Below are positions 44,487 through 58,120 of a DNA stretch of 64,000 nucleotides, piece by piece. The position numbers and the translations under genes were made by a program. Below the pieces are notes generated by a model. The model did no database searches, had not been told where the DNA came from, and saw only the letters and a program-made list of their open reading frames with translations. Numbering within the stretch: position 1 is the stretch's first letter; each line of letters opens with the position of its first letter. Location of the stretch: contig OX638135.1 of the NCBI GenBank assembly GCA_951804985.1, forward strand, positions 37,595,024 to 37,659,023. The letters run 5' to 3'. The DNA is from Dryomyza anilis (taxonomy: Eukaryota; Arthropoda; Insecta; Diptera; Dryomyzidae).

Positions 44487-46143
44487 TTACCTACTGAGCC
44501 CAAAGTAGCACCTGTTGGCAAGAGTTATTCTCCGTTTAATCTCCAGGCTGACGTCGTTGTTGATGCTGGAGCCCAAATAGACGAAGTCCTTCACAATGTC
44601 GAACTTGTGGGTGTCAAAATCAGCTTTTTGTCCAAGACGCACGGACTCCTTTCTGCTTGTTGACACAAGGAACTTCGTCTTGTCCTCGTTCACCACTAGA
44701 CCCATTCGACGCGACTCTTTCTCCAATGTCGAGAATGCAGCGCTGACTGCTGGTGTGCTCCTGCCAATGATATCAATATCATCGGCATATGCGAGCAGCA
44801 TGACAATTTTGTTGAGAATAGTGCCGCTTTGACGGAGTTCGGCAGCTCGAACTATTTTCTCCATCAATAAATTAAAAAATTCGCACGATAGGGAATCACC
44901 CTGCCTGAAACCTCGCTCGGTATGAAATGGCTCGGAGAGGTCTTTTCCTAATCTCACTGAGCAACGTGTGTTGCTCAGGGTCATCCTGCAAAGCCTTATA
45001 AGTTTCGCAGGTATACCGAACTCAGACATTGCGGCGTATAATCGTTCCTTTATCGGAGTGTCGAAGGCGGCTTTATAGTTGACTAATAGGTGGTGGGTGT
45101 CGATCTGTTTTTCTAGGGTATTTTCCTAGATTAGGCGTAATGTGAAAATCTGGTCTATGGTGAACTTTTCAGGTCTGAAGCCGCACTGATAAGGTCCAAT
45201 CAGTCTGTTGACGATGGGCTTCAGTCTTTCACCATAATACGCTAAATAGAACCTTGTATGCGATATTGAATAGGCTGATCCCACGGTAGTTGGCGCAGAT
45301 AGTGGGATCCCCTTTCTTAAGGATTGGGCAGAGTACACTGAGGTTCCAGTCACTTGGCATGCTTTCATCCGACCATATTCTGCTTACGAGCTCCTGCATG
45401 CTCTCTATTAGCTCTTCGCCTCCGGTCTTAAACAATTCAACAGGCAGGCTTTGTTGTTTTTAAGCCGAGCGATGGCTGTTCCGACCTCGTCATGGTTGGG
45501 TGGCTGAATCTCAACGTCGTCATCAAGTACTGGGGTTGCCGGGTTTACTTCTCTATCGGTGGAATTGCAGTCATCATCACCGGTCAGCAGTTTAGAGAAA
45601 AGATCCCTCCATATCTTCAGTGTGCTCTGGATATCTGTGACTAGATTTCTGTTCTCATCTTTACAAGAAGAAGCTCCGAATTTTAAACCTCTAGGCGTCT
45701 TATTTTCTCGAATTTTTCCTGTCCCCATGCATCTCAATCTCCTCACACTCACGTCTTGCCAGCCTTTCGTCCACGGGGGTGAACCTAGAGACAAGGTGGC
45801 GGAGTCTCTTGTCGACCACAAATCCACATCCAAATTCGTGTCTCTCCGCATGGCAGCTGTAGTAGATCTCACAGGACGCTTGTTTCGAGCAGCCCTGTCC
45901 CGTCCATCGCATTTCCTGAATAGCGTTGATGTCAACCTTATATTTTTCGAGGACATCTTTCAGCTGGATAGAGGCACCTTCCCTATAAAGGGTCCGGTCA
46001 TTCCAGATGCATATCCGTAAATCATGGTCCTTAAAACGTTTGCGTCGGTTGTCATCGTGGTAATGGGTCGTTATCCGAGGCTTCTTTTGTGTTTTCATTG
46101 GGCGCATATGTTTTTTCAGTGGTGGGACCCAAACCCAACACAC
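44487..46143 (-). pseudogene. RTE endonuclease-reverse transcriptase ORF, broken
   Basis: Encodes the nicking endonuclease and RT used for target-primed reverse transcription. Endonuclease (46143-45740): HDLRICIWNDRTLYREGASI, INAIQEMRWTGQG and CGFVVDKRLRHLVSRFTPVD. The linker follows in another frame (45700-45440). The RT fingers region reads MPSDWNLSVLCPILKKGDPT and ANYRGISLFNIAYKVL (45360-45240). The RT palm (45029-44487) holds GFRQGDSLSCEFFNLLMEKI, the catalytic LLAYADDIDIIG box, and VVNEDKTKFLV. Frameshifts near 45700, 45440, 45240 and 45050 split it, so it is inactive. Such endonucleases are often annotated as craniofacial development protein 2-like. Confidence 0.85.
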
Positions 46144-46783
46144 GAACCCTCTCTCTGAGGGAGATGTTCGCCACTCACTTTAGCCGACTTCTACACCGGG
46201 TGGTGCTCTGGATATCTGTGACTAGATTTCTGTTCTCATCTTTACAAGAAGAAGCTCCGAATTTTAAACCTCTAGGCGTCTTATTTTCTCGAATTTTTCC
46301 TGTCCCCATGCATCTCAATCTCCTCACACTCACGTCTTGCCAGCCTTTCGTCCACGGGGGTGAACCTAGAGACAAGGTGGCGGAGTCTCTTGTCGACCAC
46401 AAATCCACATCCAAATTCGTGTCTCTCCGCATGGCAGCTGTAGTAGATCTCACAGGACGCTTGTTTCGAGCAGCCCTGTCCCGTCCATCGCATTTCCTGA
46501 ATAGCGTTGATGTCAACCTTATATTTTTCGAGGACATCTTTCAGCTGGATAGAGGCACCTTCCCTATAAAGGGTCCGGTCATTCCAGATGCATATCCGTA
46601 AATCATGGTCCTTAAAACGTTTGCGTCGGTTGTCATCGTGGTAATGGGTCGTTATCCGAGGCTTCTTTTGTGTTTTCATTGGGCGCATATGTTTTTTCAG
46701 TGGTGGGACCCAAACCCAACACACGAACCCTCTCTCTGAGGGAGATGTTCGCCACTCACTTTAGCCGACTTCTACACCGGGTG
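45622..46783. repeat. 581-bp tandem duplication within RTE
   Basis: 45622-46202 and 46203-46783 appear identical. The unit covers the endonuclease N-terminus and upstream sequence, so the 147-aa endonuclease ORF is present twice (46143-45700 and 46724-46281). Identity without visible change means a very recent duplication or an assembly artefact. Confidence 0.92.
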
Positions 46784-46994
46784 GTGTAGAGCGTCGTTTC
46801 CAGGGACTTCCGCGCGGAGAACTTCCAGCGAAGTGGAAGCGTCGCCATTTGACAATTTGTCAAATGGACTTGAGACGACACAGACAAGGATTGCTCTGGC
46901 TTCGCAATGTTGAAGCGATCAGACACGTTGCCTTGTAACAAATGCCACAACGCGACCAAAAATGCGATTGCCTAAGTTACGGGTGGCTACTACT

Positions 46995-47554
46995 ATTTTT
47001 TTTTGCACACAGGTGTATATATATTACGAAAATTCAGTCTACGGAAAACTGTTTTATGAGTTCGTATCGCTGGATTGTGTACAAAATAAAAACACACTAA
47101 TATTTGGTTTTAACTAGTATTATTTCAACTAGTATTAATTAACTTTATTTATTTAAATAACAACTTAAAGAATAATCACTTATATCAACTGCTTATTTTA
47201 TACAATTTAGTTTAATGTTCACTCACGAGACGCACTAGTTCACTATCAAATCACAACGTAAGTGCTGTGCCTCAGATGCGGCTCCCTTATATACTGCATG
47301 CATCAGTTCGACACGTTTCGACATGTTTCGAGAACCTTCTACTCGTTTCGTGAATGACGCATGCTATTGGCATCTTATTCGCACTCATGTGTTTCAATGT
47401 GCTGGTATTCCATCTCTTTCTCGCACATTGCATAGTGCGCTGAATGATCTTCCGTCTCTTTCTAACACATTGCTTAGTGCGCTGAATTGTCTTGTGTCTT
47501 ATTTATTATTGTTCATTGCTTGCACAGTGGAGCAAATTACCACTTTTCGTAACA
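46995..47554 (-). repeat. 3' LTR of 412-like element
   Basis: Begins (minus strand) TGTTACGAAAAGTGG directly after the polypurine tract. It contains CACATTG-TAGTGCGCTGAAT twice, and a TATATAAGGGAGCCGCATCT step (about 47295-47276) that looks like a TATA-plus-start region. Its far end near 46995 is not sharply defined against the RTE 5' end. Confidence 0.7.
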
Positions 47555-50400
47555 CTGTCCTCCACCTAAATCTTTTCGTCCCGAACAGATGTTATTCCTC
47601 TCTCTCTCTGTATACGGCGCCAACCTTTCTAAATGAACTACTTTCATTTTTCGTCTAACGCCCGCAGTATTCTGTATCCGATACACGACATCGTTTATTC
47701 TTTTAATTATCTTGTATGGTCTTTCACAGTGTGTTTGTAGCTTAGGGGATAAGCCTTTCTTCCTTTGTGGGTTATAGAGCCAAACAAGTTCTCCTTCCGT
47801 AAATCCCTCTGAATTTGTGCGCAAGTCGTATCTGGCCTTCATCTTATCACTTGCAAATTGTGTACGCTGCCTTACAAATTGATGCACTTCGTTCATTTCT
47901 TCAATTTTTCTGGAAACATAATTGTGTACAGGAATTCCAGCTGAAGGACTCGCACCAAACTTTAAATCCGCAGGTAATCTTAAGTCTGTTTAAAAACAAT
48001 TTTTGCAGGCGAAGCAACTGTGGTGTCATGAACCGCCGTTCGATAAGCCATGAGAAACAGTGGTATGTGTATCCCAATCTTTTTGATTTTTATCAACCAC
48101 TTTTCTGAGATACTCTTCCAAAGTCCAATTGAATCTCTCCCCCGTGCCTTCAGATTGCGGGTGCAATGGCGTTGTTCGTGTTTTGTGTGTCTTGAGGACT
48201 TCTTTAAGTACAGCAGACTCAAAATTTCTTCCTTGATCTGAATGCAATTCCAACGGTACTCCAAAACGGCTTTCCCAGTTGTTAACAATGCATCCGCAAC
48301 TGTTGTGGCTTCTTGATTCGGCATGGGATACACTTCAGGCCACTTGCTGAAGTAGTCGATGACGACAAGCACATACTTATTACCCGCATCACTGATTGGA
48401 AACGGTCCGGCGAAATCCATGGCAATACGCTCGAATGGTGCTCCTACGTTGTATTGATGCATCCTGCCGCGACTCCTGACTGTTGGTCCTTTTGCTGGAA
48501 CACATTGCGGACAACTGCGAATCCTATCGGCGACCGACTTTTGACATCCAACCCAATAAAAACGTTTCTTTACTTTTTCGACCGTTTTATTTATACCTAA
48601 ATGGCCTCCACTAAATCCACCATGGTATTCCGCTAATAATTCTTTTACTTTTGACTTGGCAACAACAATCAAACTTCGAGCGGCCTTCTGGGTCCTTGAA
48701 CTGAAGTAACCATCTCAGTGCGGCATGATTGGTTCTCAAGTGAAACTGTTGTCCGTAAAGATATTAGTAGAAATTTTTGACACTTTCGATTACAGCAAGA
48801 AGCTCCCTCCTGGTGACACAGTAATTTCGCTATTGCTTTGACAAGGTTTTACTGTAGTATGCGATAACTTTTTCTTGTCCATTGATCACTTGAGAGAGAA
48901 CTCCGCCTATTCCGTATCCACTTGCATCCGTATCAAGTATAAATTTCCCACCTGGAATTGTATACGCAAGAATTGGTGCCGAGCACATTAGATCCTTTAA
49001 TTTCAAAAACGCCCTTTCTTGATTATCGCCCCATTGACATGCACGGTTCTTTCTTGTCAACTCATGAAGACTGCTAGCAACATTGGCAAAACCTGGAACA
49101 AATCGCCTGTAGTATGTACATAGCCCTAAGAAACTTCGTAGGTCATGTAGATTGTGCGGTCTGGGCCACTCCTTTACTGCAACTATTTTATCTTCATCGG
49201 TATGCACTCCTTCCGTGGTAACTCGATGACCCAGATACTTGACTTCTTTCTTGAAAAGTGAACATTTCTTTGGGCTAAGTTGTAGACCCGCACTTTTCAA
49301 TCGAAGGAATATTTCCTCTAGATTTCTTATATGTTCGTTGAAATTCTTGCCCATAACAATTATGTCATCAAGGTATACTAGGCATGTTTTCCAGTGTAAT
49401 CCTTTTAAAACGTGCTCCATTAACCGCTCGAATGTTGCTGGGGCATTGCATAGTCCAAACGGCATTACCAAAAATTGCCATAGTCCATCTCCAGTACTGA
49501 ATGCGGTCTTCTCTCGATCTTTCTTATAGATTTCTACTTGCCAGTAACCGCTTTGCAAGTCCAAGGTGTCATCGATTCTAGGCAGCGGATAACTATCTTT
49601 CTTGGTGACATCATTAAGTTTTCGGTAATCAACGCAGAACCGAGTACTACCGTCCTTCTTTTTCACTAATACTACTGGTGAACTCCATGGACTCTCAGAT
49701 GGTTCCACCACGCCATTTGTGTGCATTTCTTCAACCAAATTTGATACTTCATCTCTTTTCGCAAGTGGTGGTGCTTGACGAATTGGTTTAGAATCACCAG
49801 TGTCTATTCGATGTTTTACAATGGCAGTTCTTCCATCCTTTTGGCCCTTTTCAGCAAATATACACCGATATTTGTCAATTAGCTGTTGCACTTGACTCCT
49901 TTCTTTGGCAGTCAAATCCTTCGTCCACTCATTTATAAACCTGTGAGTAGATTGTTTGTTTATTTGCGATGTGCCGTGGTGACTTGATTGATTTTACTCA
50001 AAATTTGTAATCGCTGATGCCTCTTGACACTGGCTTATCACTGTCCCCTTTTTAACAAATTTGGACGAGTTTTACATGTTGTGAACTCTTATTGGAACAA
50101 CTTTGTCTTTTGTCGCTTCTACTAATGTTCTTCCGACAACAATATTACTTCAGCTCATTTGCTCATCATTTGCTCATCATTCGCTTCTATAACCCACAAC
50201 TTGCTTATCGCACAATCTCCATTTAATTTCGCCCAAACATTTGCTTCTGAATTAGGTGGTATTTTTCTATTTTTATGAGCAATAACAAGTTTAATTTTCG
50301 GGCTCTGGTCACAATCAATGTTTAGTTGGATATCCGTGTTTCTTATCATGAAGTCCATGCCAAGTATTATTTCGTCTACTATTTTCGCCACTATACAATC
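47555..50400 (-). pseudogene. pol: Pol of 412-like element (protease, RT, RNase H, integrase)
   Basis: Protease tail 50391-50155 (EIILGMDFMI). RT 49915-48830: STRFCVDYRKLNDVTKKDSY, FLVMPFGLCNAPATFERLME, catalytic CLVYLDDIIVMG, SFLGLCTYYRRFVPGFANVA; RNase H begins FILDTDASGYGIGGVLSQV. Integrase 48672-47980 and overlapping frame 48253-48026: zinc finger HGGFSGGHLG...CPQC, AMDFAGPFPI, HSDQGRNFES and EGTGERFNWTLEEY (DDE). C-terminal domain 47896-47560 (KARYDLRTNSEGFTEGELVW). Disrupted between RNase H and integrase, near 48255 and near 47980; part of RT before LQSGYWQVEI is deleted. Inactive. Confidence 0.85.
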
Positions 50401-50696
50401 ATGCTTAACTGTCGTAGTACCAATCGTGATTTTCTTGGTAAACTTTCCTCTGATAGGGGCCTCCTCACCTGTAGCTGTTTGCTATCTTATTCCTATAAGC
50501 GGCTCTACTTCGTCCTTAACAAGGACACTTCTTATTATTGAGTGTGAAGTTCCCGTATCCAATGTCAACATATATGCTGTACAATCAATGAGTCCTTCGA
50601 CAGTTAAGCTTTTTGGCTTTCGACCAATTTGTGAAATGAAGATTCTGGGGCAATCGGTTATGGGAGTCAGATCGTGCCCCGCAGAACTGACTCGAT

Positions 50697-51120
50697 TTAG
50701 TTAAAAGATTGATACAAATTTACGTTATTTTGGACATGATCCTGTCTTTCTTCACGTCTGGGTTTATCTGCAGATTGATTTATTGGGCGCTTGCGTTTTT
50801 TACGACAATCACGTGCCATATACCCATATGTATAACATTTACCTTTAAATTGGGTGTCTCGGTTGGCAGTAGTGTAAACTGGGTTAGCTCCACTTCGGCT
50901 GCGCCTCATTTTAACGCCACGATAAGTGTGGCTACGCTGTCCTCATTGTACCATCGATTACTTACACCCGTGGTCTCAAATTGCAGCTTGAAAATGTTGA
51001 ATGCACTTTTTCCTCAGTATCCAGTTTTTTCGATGACGGTGCTGCAACTTCTACTTCGAAATCGTGCAGTGCGATATCAATATCTTCCATCAGGCGCCTC
51101 TGCAGTTCTACTTTCGTACT
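50697..51120 (-). pseudogene. gag: gag remnant of 412-like element
   Basis: Minus-strand pieces: MEDIDIALHDFEVEV, then in shifted frames KLQFETTG, NRWYNEDSVATLIVALK (capsid block of 412-like gags), and a nucleocapsid zinc knuckle KCYTYGYMARDCRKK that has lost its middle Cys/His spacing. Several stops and frameshifts. It runs straight into LTR sequence at 51122 with no leader or primer site. Confidence 0.6.
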
Positions 51121-51121
51121 T

Positions 51122-51755
51122 TCGTAACTAGTATTATTTCAATTAGTATTAATTAACTTTATTTATTTAAATAACAACTTAAAGGATAATCACTTATATC
51201 AACTGCCTTTTTTATACAATTTAGCTGAAAAATGTTCACTCACGAGACTCACTAGTGCCTCAGATGCGGCTCCCTAATATACTGCATGCATCAGTTCGAC
51301 AAGCTTCGACATGGTTCGAGAACCTTCTACTCGTTTCGTGAATGAAGCATGCCATTGGCATCTCATTCACACTCATGTGTTTCAATGTGCTAATCATCCA
51401 TCTCTTTCTCGCACATTGCATAGTGCGCTGAATGATCTTCGTCTCTTTCTAGCACATTGCTTAGTGCGCTGAATTGTCTTGCGTCTCATTTCTGTTCTAC
51501 GATTTGGTATCTCTGCATTGTGTACAAAATAAAAATACTCTTATGTTTGGTATAAATTATAACAATAAACTTTATTTTAATTCAAACAAATTCTAACAAC
51601 TGCTGCGTCCACAATTTAACTTGACATTTATCACACGAGATGTACTCGACCACTATACAATCACTACTGAAGTGCCTCAAATGCGGCTACCTTATATATT
51701 GCATGCATCAGTCCGACACGTATCGACAAGCTTCGACTTGTTTCGAGAACCTTCT
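51122..51755 (-). repeat. Two partial LTR copies in tandem
   Basis: 51122-51498 matches 47108-47500 of the 3' LTR. From about 51499 the sequence restarts at the LTR's other side (GCATTGTGTACAAAATAAAA, as at 47074-47093), giving a second, more diverged partial LTR that runs to the gap. Confidence 0.7.
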
Positions 51756-51955
51756 NNNNNNNNNNNNNNNNNNNNNNNNNNNNNNNNNNNNNNNNNNNNN
51801 NNNNNNNNNNNNNNNNNNNNNNNNNNNNNNNNNNNNNNNNNNNNNNNNNNNNNNNNNNNNNNNNNNNNNNNNNNNNNNNNNNNNNNNNNNNNNNNNNNNN
51901 NNNNNNNNNNNNNNNNNNNNNNNNNNNNNNNNNNNNNNNNNNNNNNNNNNNNNNN
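51756..51955. other. Assembly gap (200 N)
   Basis: Exactly 200 undetermined bases, a conventional fixed-size gap; true length unknown. Confidence 0.99.
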
Positions 51956-53167
51956 TTAATTGGATTGATTAACATTTTAGTCATATTTACACTTTTTTTC
52001 TGTGTGTGGTCGTCCCTCGTGCAGGTATAAACGAATTCTTTGGTTTCATATTTCAGAAACTGGTTTTTTGTTGTTGCTGTTTTTTTTTGCATACGACGGA
52101 TGACTGCGAAAGAGGTATATAAATAAACCAGAACTGTCCGTAGCATCTGACCGAACCGTCTTAATGAGAGATGACTATAGAGCTGCCAACTAAGTTTACC
52201 GCTGAATATTTTTGGTTTTAAAACTTAGTTGTCAACTCTGCAGTATATAAATATAGCACGCAGCTGCAGATGAGTAGTTTGCTGATGTGGCGCACCATGA
52301 CGTTAACATTGAGACGACAAATTTTAGTTGTTTTCAATGTTCGCTCTCTCATTTTTCGATCGCCGCCTGTATTCTGTTCAGGCAGTAATAGTTGATATGT
52401 CAGTTTTATGGTTTTACCATAGCATATTATTGTTATGTATTTTAAAAGAAAAGAAACACTTAAGTGCTTGCCATTCATTTGAGTCGTCAGAACTGATGAT
52501 GCTTAGTGGTGCTTTCATCTTACGATCAGGAAAATTTTTGTTTTAAATATATATTTATTGATTTTATTTATTATTGTGTAGATTGGTCTTCAGGTTGTGT
52601 GAAAAACCTTTAGTTGTATTTGTACTATACAAATAAATAGATTTCAGATTTATAATTTTTTGCATCTTATTTTTGGTATTAAAAAAATTATATTAATATT
52701 CATTCATATAATTTTCGAATTAATAAAAATAAATATGCTATTTAATTATCACAAGAAAGTAAAATAACTACATATTATTGTTAAATTAAAGGCATATGTA
52801 GTAATTTCTCTACATATTTGTGGACGTATAAATAAAGACAAAATGTAAGTTTTTTAATACATATGTATTGAAATGTTATATAGAAATGCTGTTAAATTAT
52901 GTAGTAATTTTCCATATAAAAACAACTACATCAGTTTAGTAAAAATAAATACATATGCTTTTGGACGTAAATCAAATACATATGTATTTATTTTAAAGAC
53001 ATTTTTAGTTATTTTTAATACAGTATTTTTTTCGGTGTATATCTTCCCACTCGCGTCCTTCTAATTATCTATTCTTGCGTCTGAAAGATGTCAATCAATG
53101 ATCAATTTGGTTGCGCGTGTTCTGATCGGGTGATCGCCAAGTTTCACTAATATTGATTCATTAATAT
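51956..53167. other. AT-rich spacer, no gene seen
   Basis: Two TATA-like steps (TATATAAATAAACC near 52112, GTATATAAATATAGC near 52242) could be promoters, but no ORF follows. Repeated CATATGTAT motifs lie near 52785-52990. Confidence 0.35.
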
Positions 53168-53790
53168 TTATACCCTACACTAAGAGTGAAAGGGTATATT
53201 CAGTTTGGTACGCCGTTTGTAACACCCAGAAGGAAGCATCTCCGGTATGGAAAAGTATATATATTCTTGATCTGCATGACCTCCTGAGTCGATTTAGCGA
53301 TGTCCGTCTGTCTGTCCGTCTGTCTGTTGAAATCCCTACTACTTTTAAAATTGAAGAGCTAGATAAATGAAACTTAAAAATTAGATTACTAATATACCTA
53401 CGCTGTATGTGCGAAGAAATTGGCGAGATCGGTCCATTGTGACCTATGATCCAACCACTTATGTTCAAATACCTCATATGAAATGTACATATAAAGATCA
53501 ATTTTTATGTATACGTGCTTAGGTAAACTTTTTTGGTCAAATATATATTGACATCATGCTCAAATACATGATAATAAAGTTTTCTGGCGAAAAGACTTGT
53601 GGTTCACAAAAAAAAATCGAAATTCGGTACACCTACCCATTTGTAAATATGGGTATCAAATGAATGGAAATTCTTCAGCGATTGAATGTTTGTAGTTATT
53701 TTCAGGATTCGTATACCCTGGTGACCTATATATTACTTTGAATGGTAACCACACATATGTGTAGGGTATTTATAGTCGGCTTAGACCGAC
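53168..53790. mobile_element. Dispersed dipteran repeat with TACCCT/AGGGTA ends
   Basis: Runs from TACCCTACACTAAGAGTGAAAGGGTATATTC to ATGTGTAGGGTATTTATAGTCGGC. The inner part has CGTTTGTAACACCCAGAAGG and the GTCCGTCTGTCTGTCCGTCTGTC block that I remember as widespread in fly genomes. It lacks coding sequence; class uncertain. Confidence 0.6.
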
Positions 53791-53889
53791 TATAATTTTG
53801 AAAATCCTAACTATCATAATTACACCATAATTACACCTATTTTCCATGTGATCTAACCTTCCCAACTGGTTTTTCTTCTTTTCCGAAAC

Positions 53890-55216
<1,327 letters not shown>

Positions 55217-55479
55217 TAATATATTCCTTGGATTTTAGAAAGAAGATTGTAAAATATATATTTACAGAAAATATATATTACAGAAAACGATCAAAAGCCA
55301 CTTTTGTGTTGTTGTTCATATTTAAATATCTCTTAAGCGAGAAATGCTAGAAACTCCGTTGATGGCTCGTTTTAAAGAGTGTGTATGACTTCGACTAAAT
55401 TGCTGATTAAACTAAATTTTGTCGGTGTTTGGAACATTTTCCTATTGTAAGGGAACTTTTCCCATAATGCTATTTCAAC

Positions 55480-55990
55480 GTAATTTTTCTTAAAATTCCA
55501 AATATTTCTACCATTTTTCTAATATTTCGAACTCAGATTATATTTATTTGTCAATTTTATGCTATATAAGTTATTAACTGTTCCGACTGTTTCGACTGCG
55601 TCCAAATATTTTCATTAGTTAATTTTCAAAAATTAAAATTTAGTTAGATTTTTTCAATATTTCCGATTCGGATCTTATTTATTTAGTAATTGTATGCTAT
55701 CTAAGAATAAATGTATGTTATTAAACATTTACATACTGCTTTTAGAAAAATTTTGACTGCTTCCAATTATTTTGGAATATGATCGCCTCGGATTTAATTT
55801 GTTTTTTTTTTTTTTATTTAAAAAATTGTGATATTTTTTCAATATATCCCACTCGAACTTTATATATTGGCAATTTTATGCAATATAAGAATAAAAGACT
55901 GTTATATGTTCTTATTTATCGAAAATTTCCGACTGATTTTAAATATCTTCGAATTTATCCGAGTCGGATTTAATACATTAACTTGAAAAA
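55480..55990. repeat. Degenerate tandem repeat, about 170-180 bp units
   Basis: Three units share TTTTTCAATATTTCC(G/A), a TTTAT(T)GCAATTTTATGC(A/T)AT(AT)AAG step and CCGACTG-TT-AAATAT (near 55500-55615, 55650-55780, 55835-55960). No coding signal. Confidence 0.55.
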
Positions 55991-56099
55991 TTGTTCGTAT
56001 TAAAAATTTAAGAAATAAAGATTTTTTAGAATTTTGTGATTTATTGCTATTTAAAAAACTGCTATTATGCCGAATATGTTCAACTTTTAGAATTTTTGA
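55991..56099. other. AT-rich spacer
   Basis: No feature supported. Confidence 0.3.
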
Positions 56100-57235
56100 T
56101 ATGGTGAGTTTTAGTGTGGTGAGTTTGGTGTAGTGAGTTTAGGTTAGATAACTAACATCAGAATTTAAAGTTTAATTAAAATCGATAACATTTGTACTGA
56201 GGTACAGCATTTGAATTTTTGGGATGTATGGGCCACTCCCCTCTGATCAAACTGGTTAATTTATAGTTTAGGACACTCTTGGATCCATATAGTATACATA
56301 GTAATAACAATTTTCAGAAAAATACGATCAGCGATTTTACATTGAATCTGAAACTTACACCCTCATTAAAAATTGACATAAAAGTGGGTGTGGTCGACAA
56401 AACGTATACAGTGATCTTCTTCTGGATCTGTAGGATGTCTATTCCAAATCTTAACGAAACCCGTGCAGAGGATTCATATTTAGTTTTGGTGTGATGAATT
56501 TTGATTTGGTGAGTTTTGGTGTGGTGAAATTAAGTAAGATGAGTAACATCCAAATTTAAAGTTTAGATGAAATCGATAACATTCGAGTTGATATATAGCG
56601 TACTGAATTTTTGGGTTCAATTTCTGGCCGAGGATACTCCATGGCCTTTATACTGGAACATACACTAAAAATAAAAATGGGCGTACACGTTCTTCTAGGT
56701 CTCTATATTCCAAATCTTAACAAAAAATCGTGCAGAGGATTCATATTTAGTTTTAGTGTGGTGAATTTGATTTGGTGAGTTTTGGTGTGGTGAGTTTGGT
56801 GTAATGAGATTAAGTAAGCTTAGTATCATCCAAATTTAAAGTTTCGTGGAAATCGATTACATTAGGGATGAGATATAGCGTACTGAATATTTGGGTTCTA
56901 TGAGAGGTGCCACTCCCCTTTGCCCAATCTGGTTTATTTATGGTTTAGAATAATCCATGGACTTTATGTCATAGTAATGCAAATTTTCAGAAAAATACAT
57001 TCAATGATTTGGTTATGAATCTATTTTATACACCAAAAATTAAAATAGGCGTAAAAGTGGGCGTGATCAACAAAAACTATATAGTGAACTTTTCCTGGGT
57101 CTGTAGGATATATATTCCAAATTTTAGGAAAATCCGTGCACAGGCGCTATGCAAACGTACCATAGCGCACAAACAAACGGAAAATGAGTTTTATATATAT
57201 AGATATTTTTTGAAATTTTGGATCTAATGAAAAAT
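56100..57235. repeat. Tandem repeat, three diverged units of about 280-380 bp
   Basis: Units share GTG(GT)GAGTTTGGTG, CCAAATTTAAAGTTT, ATCGATAACATT, GCGTACTGAAT(T/A)TTTGGGTT, a CCATGG..TTTAT step and GTCTGTAGGATATATATTCC. Starts are near 56105, 56485 and 56755. The last unit ends in CAAACAAACGG...TTTTATATATATAGA, a terminus I recall from dispersed dipteran repeats. Small ORFs at 56279-56494 and 57009-57227 come from the repeat. Confidence 0.65.
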
Positions 57236-57249
57236 AATCGTTTATGGTA

Positions 57250-57540
57250 TACAGAGCACAGTTCAAACTAACAATCACAATTACTAATAACATAAATTGG
57301 TGTAGGTTCCGCTAGGATTGACAGATCTGAACAGATTGGATTTGGAATCTTGAGGAAATTACCTTTCATTTGAGTACTCATATGTACTTGTAAGTGGGTG
57401 TACCAGTTTTTGATTTTTCAAGGTCTCCCGGGTTCGAGCGACGCTTTTTTAATTTTGTTTTTTTTTTTGCGAAAATAAAGCGCGTGACATTTTTAATTTC
57501 ACTGCGGCAGGTAAAGTGAACTTTAGCCAAAAATTTTATT
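57250..57540. mobile_element. Foldback/MITE copy related to 35.8-36.5 kb
   Basis: Matches the core and right module of the cluster at 36211-36506: AATTGGTGTAGG, GGATTGACAGATCTGA, TACTTGTAAGTGGGTG, TTTTTGATTTTTCAAGGT, AAAGCGCGTGACA and GGTAAAGTGAACTTTAGCC. The left arm is missing. Confidence 0.75.
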
Positions 57541-58120
57541 TAAAATTTTGAAAATTTAATAATTATAATAAAAAAAAAGTTTGGTAAAAAAAGATTTTTC
57601 GCGAATAGTCAAATGTTGGTATTGTTGCAATATTAGTTAATCATAATTTTAACAAGAGAGCAAAATTATGAAGAGCAAACTTATGAAAGAGCTAATTTGA
57701 TAAAAGTCTGACACATTTCGACTTGAAATTTTATTGCAAAAATATTGTTTTTGCAGGCTCAAGGTCTTGCCAGTTACAAAGTGCTATGTCCTGGGGATTG
57801 ATCAATTAATCAACAATTGACAAAAACAAAAAGTCGTTGGCCGACCGTATCGCTATTTCGTAAGCTGCCAAGCTTCCTCATCAGCGGTATTCTGCACAAT
57901 TTCTACATAGCAGAGCCTATATATAAGATCATTTTGTGCACAAAACAACCAGGCATAACATGCAAAAGTTGCACCAACTTTATGCTTGTCAATTGTTGTT
58001 GTCGCATTGCAGCAAGTATCATTTAGGATGTAGTGTCACTACAGAATCAAATACGACCACTGCACGCTTATTAAAAATATTCAATTTTTCAGATGTTTTG
58101 AGAAATTTTGACATCTAATT
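57541..58120. mobile_element. Decayed relative of the hAT-like 3' region
   Basis: Within 57960-58070, GCAAAAGTTGCACCAACTTT, TTGTTGTTG-CGCATTGCAGCAA and ACAGAATCAAATACG..CACTGCAC match 40440-40530 of the right hAT-like copy. The rest is unassigned AT-rich sequence. Confidence 0.45.

Larger units (their letters stand above)
44404..46990 (-). mobile_element. RTE-type non-LTR retrotransposon
   Basis: Minus-strand element with a 5' UTR (46990-46730), endonuclease, RT, a short 3' UTR and a terminal (TAAG)n-type tail (44404-44425). A short tandem-repeat tail instead of poly(A) is typical of RTE elements. Total length near 2.6 kb, of which 581 bp is an internal tandem duplication. It abuts the LTR of the 412-like element at about 46995. 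Confidence 0.8.
46995..51755 (-). mobile_element. 412/mdg1-like Ty3/Gypsy element, degraded
   Basis: Minus-strand order: LTR-like sequence (51755-51122), gag remnant, protease, RT-RNase H, integrase, polypurine tract (AGGTGGAGGACAG, 47567-47555), 3' LTR (47554 to about 46995). The 5' side is rearranged: gag is joined directly to an internal part of an LTR, and a second partial LTR lies beyond it up to the sequence gap. Confidence 0.8.

Noticed and set aside
46089..46601. 170-aa plus-strand ORF and its twin at 45559-46020
   Set aside because: Antisense shadow of the RTE endonuclease, duplicated because the segment is duplicated.
52105..52260. Host promoter from two TATA-like boxes
   Set aside because: No ORF or exon follows; TATA-like strings are expected in this base composition.
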